NCBI RefSeq assembly: GCF_013266755.1
Contig: NZ_JABRWJ010000006.1
Span: 310,001-374,000 of the forward strand
Direction of reading: 5' to 3'
DNA length: 64,000 nucleotides
DNA from: Pseudaquabacterium terrae
GTDB taxonomy: Bacteria; Pseudomonadota; Gammaproteobacteria; Burkholderiales; Burkholderiaceae_C
The notes beneath the pieces are model-generated. The model ran no database searches. It was given only the letters and a program-made list of their open reading frames with translations, and had not been told where the DNA came from. Shown one piece after another: positions 59,186 through 64,000 of this stretch (within the stretch, counting starts at the first letter, position 1; each line of letters opens with the position of its first letter). The translations under genes and the position numbers were made by a program.

Positions 59186-60193
59186 TCAAGACGCAGGATC
59201 GAGCTTACTGCGCAGGAAGGCGCGGATGTCTTCCGCCAGCGCCGGGCGCATGGTCGCCAGCATCGCGCGCCGCTCGGGCGGCAGGTGGTCCACCGCCGCC
59301 CCCTCGGGGCCGAAGACATAGTGCGCGAACAGCTGCGCCCAGGCCGCGCGCTGCTCGGCCGGCAGCGGCCGCAGCACCATCACTGCGTGCAGCAGCACGT
59401 CGAGCGCCGAGCCGGTCGCCGCGCCGCCGCCCGGCCACCAGTAGTTGACCATCAGGTTGAAGGCATCGAGCGAGCGCACGTGGTGCCACCACAGCGGCGG
59501 GATGTACAGCGCATCGCCCGGCGCCAGCTCGGCCACCCAGGCGTCGGCGAGCGCGCTGCGGAAGCGCGGAAAGCGCGTCTCGTCGACGGCGTCGAAATCC
59601 ACCAGGCTGATCGGCGTGCCGGTCGGCGCGAAGCCGAGCGGGCCGATGTACAGATCGGCGATGCGGCCGGGCTCGAACAGCGTGAAGCGCCGCCGCCCGG
59701 CGACCACGCAGGCGATGTTGCAGGACTCGTCGAAATGCGCCGGCGTGACGATGCGGTTGCCCAGCCACAGCCGCGGCGCGACGCTCGCCGGCAGCAGCGG
59801 ATTCAGGTGCCGCTCGGCGAAGCCCGGCAGGCAGTCGCTGATCAGCGCGCTCTGCACGGCGACCGACGGCGGCGCGTCGAAATGGCGGTAGCGCAGCACC
59901 TGCTCGAGCAGTGCCGAGACCGGCAGCTGCCGGCGCAGGAAATTGAAGCCGGCCAGCGTCTCGTCGTAGAAGATGCGCCCGCCGCGGCCCGGCGGCACCA
60001 TCACCGCGTCGACCGGGTGGCTGCTGGCGAAGCCGGCGAGGTACTGCGCCAGCGCGTCGGCGCCGCGCGCGCCCTCGGCCACCGCCGGCCAGTGGTCGAC
60101 CAGGCCCTCGAGCACCACCGGCCGGTACGCCGGCATCAGCTCGTGCGCGAAGCGCGCCGCATCGATGCCGCGCTGGCGGGGGATGATCGGCAT
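59186..60193 (-). CDS. JmjC/cupin-like protein, probable Fe(II)/2-oxoglutarate oxygenase
   Basis: 335 residues. R-P-V-V-L-E-G-L-V-D-H-W-P-A opens a cupin_8/JmjC-like domain; the metal motif is T-P-A-H-F-D-E-S-C-N with the distal His in Y-I-P-P-L-W-W-H-H-V, and VNYWWPGGG follows. Proteins of this plan hydroxylate protein side chains or small molecules; the substrate here cannot be told. A C-terminal helical part of about 70 residues follows the barrel. It sits between mtfA and the M16 peptidase pair on the same strand. Confidence 0.85.
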   Translation of the reverse strand: MPIIPRQRGIDAARFAHELMPAYRPVVLEGLVDHWPAVAEGARGADALAQYLAGFASSHPVDAVMVPPGRGGRIFYDETLAGFNFLRRQLPVSALLEQVLRYRHFDAPPSVAVQSALISDCLPGFAERHLNPLLPASVAPRLWLGNRIVTPAHFDESCNIACVVAGRRRFTLFEPGRIADLYIGPLGFAPTGTPISLVDFDAVDETRFPRFRSALADAWVAELAPGDALYIPPLWWHHVRSLDAFNLMVNYWWPGGGAATGSALDVLLHAVMVLRPLPAEQRAAWAQLFAHYVFGPEGAAVDHLPPERRAMLATMRPALAEDIRAFLRSKLDPAS

Positions 60194-60218
60194 CGCCGCT
60201 GGCCGCGTCTTTCGGGTG

Positions 60219-61679
60219 CTACTTCGCCGGCTTGGCCAGCGTCGGCTGCTCGAGGTCGAGCGCGTCGATCGTGATGCGCCGGGCCGAGCCGTTCAGCGGC
60301 ACCAGCGTGTCGCCGGCGGCCTTCAGGTCACCGGCGATCACGCCGCGCAGCGCGTCCGGCTTCCAGTGCGTTTTCGCGAAGGACTGAACCTGCTCGGGCG
60401 TCACCGCCATCACCTCGTCGACGGTACGCGCAAGCTCGTCGAGCGGCCGCGCGGCCACCAGCTGCGCGACCACCAGCGAGGCCAGCCCGCCGGTGGTCTC
60501 CAGCCGCCGCGCGAAGCTGCCGACCAGCGTGGCCTGGCGCGCGGCAAGCTCATCGGCCGGCGGCGGTGCATCGGCCAGGCGCCGGATCTCGCCGCGCAGC
60601 AGGTCCAGCACCTGCACCGCGGTCGGGTGGTTGGTCTGCGTCGACGCATGCAGCATGCCGGCCTGCGGATGCACTTCCACCTCGCTGAAGGCGCCGTAGC
60701 TCAAGCCGCGCTTGATGCGCACCTCCTGGTTCAGCCGCGCCGAGTAACCACCGCCGAGCACGGTGCTGGCGACCTGGCCGATGCGGCGTTCGCTCGAGCG
60801 CGTCTCGACGAAGGGCGCGGTGACCATCACGCCGCTCTGGCCGCTGCCGGGCATGTCGATCAGCAGCAGCGCCTCGGGCAGCGGCTCGGGCTTGGCCGCC
60901 GCCGGGACGACCGGCACCTGTCCGGCGACGCGCCAGTTGCCGAACAGGCGCTCGGCGAGCGCGCGGCCGCGCGCGAGGTCGATGTCGCCGGCGAGCACCA
61001 GCACCGTGCGCTCGGGCCGGTACCAGGCGGCGTGGAAGGCGGCAATGTCACTGCGCGTCAGGCGCTTCAACGTCGCCGGTGCGACGAGCCGGCCGTAGGC
61101 GGTGTCGCCCCAGTACTGGCGGCGCGCCACCAGCACCGAGACCTGCGCCGGGTCGCCGAGCGTCACGCGCAGGCCGTCCAGCGACTGCGCGCGCGCGCGT
61201 TCGAGCTCGGCGGCGGCCAGCGTCGGCTGACGCACGACGTCGGCGAGCAGCGCGGCCGCGGCATCGAGCTTCGGTGTCGTCACCGTCATCGCGACCGTCG
61301 ACGAGCGCCAGCCGCTGCCCGCATCGAGCGAGGTGCCGAGCGCCTCGGCCTGGCGCGCCAGCTCAGTGGCGGAGACGGCCCGCCCGCCGCGCTTCGCACC
61401 TTTGCTCAACAGCCCGGCGGTCATCGCCGCGGTGCCGGCGCGGCCGGGCGGATCGAGCTCCGGCCCGGCACGCACCAGCACGCCGAGCGTGACCACCGGT
61501 GCGGTGCTGCGCGGCGCGACCACCAGCGTCAGGCCGTTGGGCAGCGTGTGCTCGTGCAGCGGCGGCATCACCACCGCGCGCGGCGGCTGCGGCAGCGGCG
61601 GGGCGTCGACGCCGGGGGTGGCGGCGAGGGCAGGCACGGCGAAGTTGAGCGCGGCAAGCGCCACGAGACAGCGGCGCAT
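60219..61679 (-). CDS. M16-family peptidase subunit lacking the zinc motif
   Basis: 486 residues with a Sec signal peptide (LVALAALNFAVPALA). It has the two-lobed M16 fold (T-L-P-N-G-L-T-L-V-V opening; VLGGGYSARLNQEVRIKRGL; ASTQTNHPTAVQVLDLLRGE) but the place of the H-x-x-E-H zinc motif is taken by P-G-R-A-G-T-A-A-M-T, so it should be non-catalytic. The R-x-G-L-S-Y-G-A motif that helps bind substrate is kept. Its ATG overlaps the stop of the catalytic partner gene (TGATG), so the two are coupled and probably form a periplasmic heterodimer. Confidence 0.9.
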   Translation of the reverse strand: MRRCLVALAALNFAVPALAATPGVDAPPLPQPPRAVVMPPLHEHTLPNGLTLVVAPRSTAPVVTLGVLVRAGPELDPPGRAGTAAMTAGLLSKGAKRGGRAVSATELARQAEALGTSLDAGSGWRSSTVAMTVTTPKLDAAAALLADVVRQPTLAAAELERARAQSLDGLRVTLGDPAQVSVLVARRQYWGDTAYGRLVAPATLKRLTRSDIAAFHAAWYRPERTVLVLAGDIDLARGRALAERLFGNWRVAGQVPVVPAAAKPEPLPEALLLIDMPGSGQSGVMVTAPFVETRSSERRIGQVASTVLGGGYSARLNQEVRIKRGLSYGAFSEVEVHPQAGMLHASTQTNHPTAVQVLDLLRGEIRRLADAPPPADELAARQATLVGSFARRLETTGGLASLVVAQLVAARPLDELARTVDEVMAVTPEQVQSFAKTHWKPDALRGVIAGDLKAAGDTLVPLNGSARRITIDALDLEQPTLAKPAK

Positions 61680-63040
61680 CACGGCTTGCCCTCCTGCGTG
61701 TAGTGGATCGTCACCCGCTTGCCGGCGAGCATCTGGCGCAGCACGCGCTGCACATCGGCGGCCGTCACCGCCTGCAGCCGCACGAGCTCGCGGTCGGCGT
61801 CGCGCGGATCGCCGCGTTGCAGCACCGCCTTGCCGATCGCCCCGGCCTTGCCCTGCGGCGTCTGGCGGCTGACCAGCGCGGCGGTCAGCAGCTGGGTGCG
61901 CACCTTGTCGAGCTCGGCGGCGGCGATCGGCCCGCTGGCCAGGCGGTGGATCTCGCGCAGCAGCGCGGCTTCGACGCGCGGCAACGGCTCGCGGCTGGCA
62001 GCGATCGCATAGGCCGCCAGCATGCCGGCGTCGGCATACAGCTCGGCGGAGAAGCCGACCGCCTGCGCCGCCTGGGCGCGGTAGACCAGCGCCTCGTTGA
62101 GCCGCGACGAGTCGCCGGCCGACAGCAGCGCCGATCCGATGTCGAACGCCGCCGCATCGGCATGTGCCGCCGGCGGGCCCTGCCACAGCAGCGCGACGGC
62201 CGGCAGCGGCACGTTCGGCCCGTGCAGCACGACGCGGCGGTCGGCCGTGCGCGGGGGCTCCTTGACGGCGACGCGCGGGATCGGCTCCGCAGGTTTCTGC
62301 AGCGGGCCGAAGTAGCGATCGATCCAGGTGTCGAGCTGCGGCGGATCGAAATCGCCGACGACGATCAGCAGCGCGTTGTCCGGTCGGTAATAGGTCTTGT
62401 GAAAGCGGCGCACGTCATCGAGCGTCGCGGCGTTCAGGTCCTCCATGCTGCCGACCACCGGCCGCTTGTACGGATGCGCCGTGAAGTGTTCGCTTGGCAA
62501 CGCGTTGAACAAGCGCCCATAAGGATCGGCCAGCACACGCTGGCGCAGCTCTTCCTGCACCACCGCGCGCTCGCTGTCGAGGTTCGGCTGGTCGACGTTC
62601 AAGTTCGCCAGCCGCTCGGCCTCGGCCCACAGGATGCGTTCGAGGTGGTTCGACGGCACCTCGCTCTGGTAGGCCGTCATGTCCTCGGCGGTGAAGGCGT
62701 TGTTGTTGCCGCCGACGTCCTCGGTCAGGCGGTCGAACATCTCGTTGGCCATGTGGCGCGTGCTCTTGAACATCATGTGTTCGAAGAGGTGCGCGAAGCC
62801 GGAACGGCCGGCCGGATCGTCCTTGCCGCCGACGCGGTACCAGAGCTGCACGCTGACCGTCGAGTTGCTGCGGTCGGGCACGCTGACGACGTGCAGCCCG
62901 TTGGGCAGGCGGCGCTCGCGCAGTGCCAGCGGCGGCAGCGCGATCGGCGCTGCCGCTGCCGTGGCGGCGAGCACCGGCAGCGGGGCGAACAGGGCGCCGG
63001 CGAGCGCGATGCAATCGCGGCGGTTCAGGTGGATCGGCAT
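61679..63040 (-). CDS. Catalytic M16-family zinc peptidase (periplasmic)
   Basis: 453 residues. The N-terminus has a twin-Arg followed by a hydrophobic segment (R-R-D-C-I-A-L-A-G-A-L-F-A-P) that may be a Tat or Sec signal. The inverted zinc motif is H84-L-F-E-H88, with the distant zinc Glu expected in the E-R-A-V-V-Q-E-E-L region. The upstream R-L-P-N-G-L-H-V-V and the C-terminal lobe match the pitrilysin/MPP-beta family. It probably degrades peptides in the envelope together with the coupled inactive subunit. Confidence 0.92.
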   Translation of the reverse strand: MPIHLNRRDCIALAGALFAPLPVLAATAAAAPIALPPLALRERRLPNGLHVVSVPDRSNSTVSVQLWYRVGGKDDPAGRSGFAHLFEHMMFKSTRHMANEMFDRLTEDVGGNNNAFTAEDMTAYQSEVPSNHLERILWAEAERLANLNVDQPNLDSERAVVQEELRQRVLADPYGRLFNALPSEHFTAHPYKRPVVGSMEDLNAATLDDVRRFHKTYYRPDNALLIVVGDFDPPQLDTWIDRYFGPLQKPAEPIPRVAVKEPPRTADRRVVLHGPNVPLPAVALLWQGPPAAHADAAAFDIGSALLSAGDSSRLNEALVYRAQAAQAVGFSAELYADAGMLAAYAIAASREPLPRVEAALLREIHRLASGPIAAAELDKVRTQLLTAALVSRQTPQGKAGAIGKAVLQRGDPRDADRELVRLQAVTAADVQRVLRQMLAGKRVTIHYTQEGKP

Positions 63041-63124
63041 GCGGCAGGCTGGGACGAGTGAAGGCCGGCGGCCTTTCTATCACGCGCTCGTTGCCGGCAG
63101 GCCGCGTGCCCGCCGCCGCTCGAT

Positions 63125-64000
63125 TCAGAAGCCTTCGAGCACGCCCTTGCCGATCGCCTGGCCGCTCTCGACCCAGGCGTGCGCGGCCTTCAGATTCGCC
63201 GCGTCGATGCGGCCGAAGCGGCGCGTCAGCGTCGTGCGCAACTCGCCGGCATCGATGGCCCGCGCCACCTCGGCCAGCAGCTGGCCTTGGCGCGCGATGT
63301 CCTCGGTGCCGAACAGCGAGCGGGTGAACATCATTTCCCAATGCAGCGACAGGCTCTTGCGCTTCAGCGGTCGCGCGTCGAGCGGGCCGGGGGTGTCGTC
63401 GATCAGCGCCAGCCGGCCCTGCGGCAACAGCGCTTCGACGATCGCCGGGTAATGCTGATCGGTGGCGGTGAGGCTGGCGACGAGGTGCACGCCGGGGATG
63501 CCGAAACGCTTCAGCTCGGCGTCGAGCGGCTGGCGGTGATCGATGACGTGCTGCGCGCCGAGGTTCGTCACCCAGTCGATGCTCGCCGGCCGCGACGCGG
63601 TGGCGATGACCTCGAGTTGCGTGTAGCGGCGCGCCAGCTGGATCAGCATCGAGCCGACGCCACCGGCCGCTCCGGTGATCAGCAGGCGCTGGCCGGCACC
63701 GCCGCCCTGCGGCACGCCGAGGCGGTCGAAGAGCAGTTCCCACGCCGTGATCGTCGTCAGCGGCAGCGCGGCGGCGGCGGCCCAATCGAGGCTCGGCGGC
63801 TTCTTCGCGACGATGCGGTGGTCGACCAGCTGCCGCTGCGCGTTGCTGCCCGGACGGTCGATCGCCCCGGCGTACCAGACCGCGTCGCCCGGTGCGAAGC
63901 CCTGCACCGCGCTGCCGACCGCGCGCACCACGCCCGCCGCATCCCAGCCCAGCACCTTGGCGCTGCCGGCCGGCGGCGCGACGCCGGCGCGCACCTTGAC
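63125..64000 (-). CDS. Zinc-type alcohol dehydrogenase-like / quinone oxidoreductase, start beyond window
   Basis: Partial gene cut by the right edge: the frame is open at 64000, and about 291 residues are visible. The medium-chain dehydrogenase plan is clear: V-L-G-W-D-A-A-G-V-V substrate-domain start, G-D-A-V-W-Y-A-G, the cofactor motif I-T-G-A-A-G-G-V-G-S-M, and a C-terminal E-S-G-Q-A-I-G-K-G-V-L-E-G. The sequence fits the zinc-independent NADPH:quinone oxidoreductase branch. Substrate unknown. It lies 84 bases downstream of nothing on its own strand that is visible and upstream of the M16 pair. Confidence 0.85.
   Translation of the reverse strand, partial: VKVRAGVAPPAGSAKVLGWDAAGVVRAVGSAVQGFAPGDAVWYAGAIDRPGSNAQRQLVDHRIVAKKPPSLDWAAAAALPLTTITAWELLFDRLGVPQGGGAGQRLLITGAAGGVGSMLIQLARRYTQLEVIATASRPASIDWVTNLGAQHVIDHRQPLDAELKRFGIPGVHLVASLTATDQHYPAIVEALLPQGRLALIDDTPGPLDARPLKRKSLSLHWEMMFTRSLFGTEDIARQGQLLAEVARAIDAGELRTTLTRRFGRIDAANLKAAHAWVESGQAIGKGVLEGF

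Noticed and set aside
61682-62186. Longer N-terminus for the zinc-less M16 gene (frame open upstream to 62186)
   Set aside because: The extension is antisense-like Arg/Ala-rich text inside the partner gene; the ATG at 61679 begins a proper signal peptide and overlaps the partner's stop.

Overview
The window is very GC-rich DNA with dense, tightly packed genes. Its gene content (a complete type VI secretion cluster of the Burkholderiales type, a PEP-CTERM surface protein, paired M16 peptidases, UbiA, RecG, tandem Lrp/AsnC regulators) points to a betaproteobacterium of the order Burkholderiales, probably of the Rubrivivax/Leptothrix/Roseateles kind. The genus is an inference, because no rRNA or taxonomic marker is present.

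Region 1 (1-10330, minus strand) is part of a type III secretion (T3SS) locus: sctV, sctS and sctC, then a 1258-residue polymorphic-toxin-like protein with a coupled small protein, a decayed toxin fragment, a DUF2846 lipoprotein and the start of sctD, which runs off the left edge. Having a toxin and possible immunity gene inside a T3SS operon is the most unusual feature of the window. A 405-base gap holding a perfect 21-bp palindrome separates it from a divergent orphan LuxR-type regulator (10736-11506).

Region 2 (11567-47609) is a complete T6SS with all thirteen core components: TssL-K-J on the minus strand; a lipoprotein, TssB-C-Hcp, TssE-F-G-ClpV and VgrG on the plus strand; then TagX-like peptidase, PAAR, TssM, TagF and an OmpA-like protein; TssA on the minus strand; and a second VgrG. 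Three effector/immunity modules are embedded: an L,D-transpeptidase-fold protein overlapping a periplasmic protein after hcp; an Ntox15 (Tde-like) DNase with a Tdi-like immunity protein after VgrG1; and a PoNe-like nuclease with a PoNi-family immunity protein after VgrG2. The last two effectors share a related hydrophobic N-terminal module but have unrelated toxic tips. Together the genes describe a contact-dependent antibacterial weapon with cell-wall-directed and DNA-directed payloads.

Region 3 (47784-64000) is chromosomal housekeeping: a PilJ-N-like exported protein, pseudouridine catabolism (psuK-psuG), ubiA, proC, glutamate dehydrogenase followed by two Lrp/AsnC regulators, a PEP-CTERM protein, recG, an MtfA-type zinc peptidase, a JmjC/cupin-like protein, an active/inactive M16 peptidase pair and a quinone-oxidoreductase-like protein cut by the right edge. 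No tRNA, rRNA, CRISPR array or insertion sequence was found.
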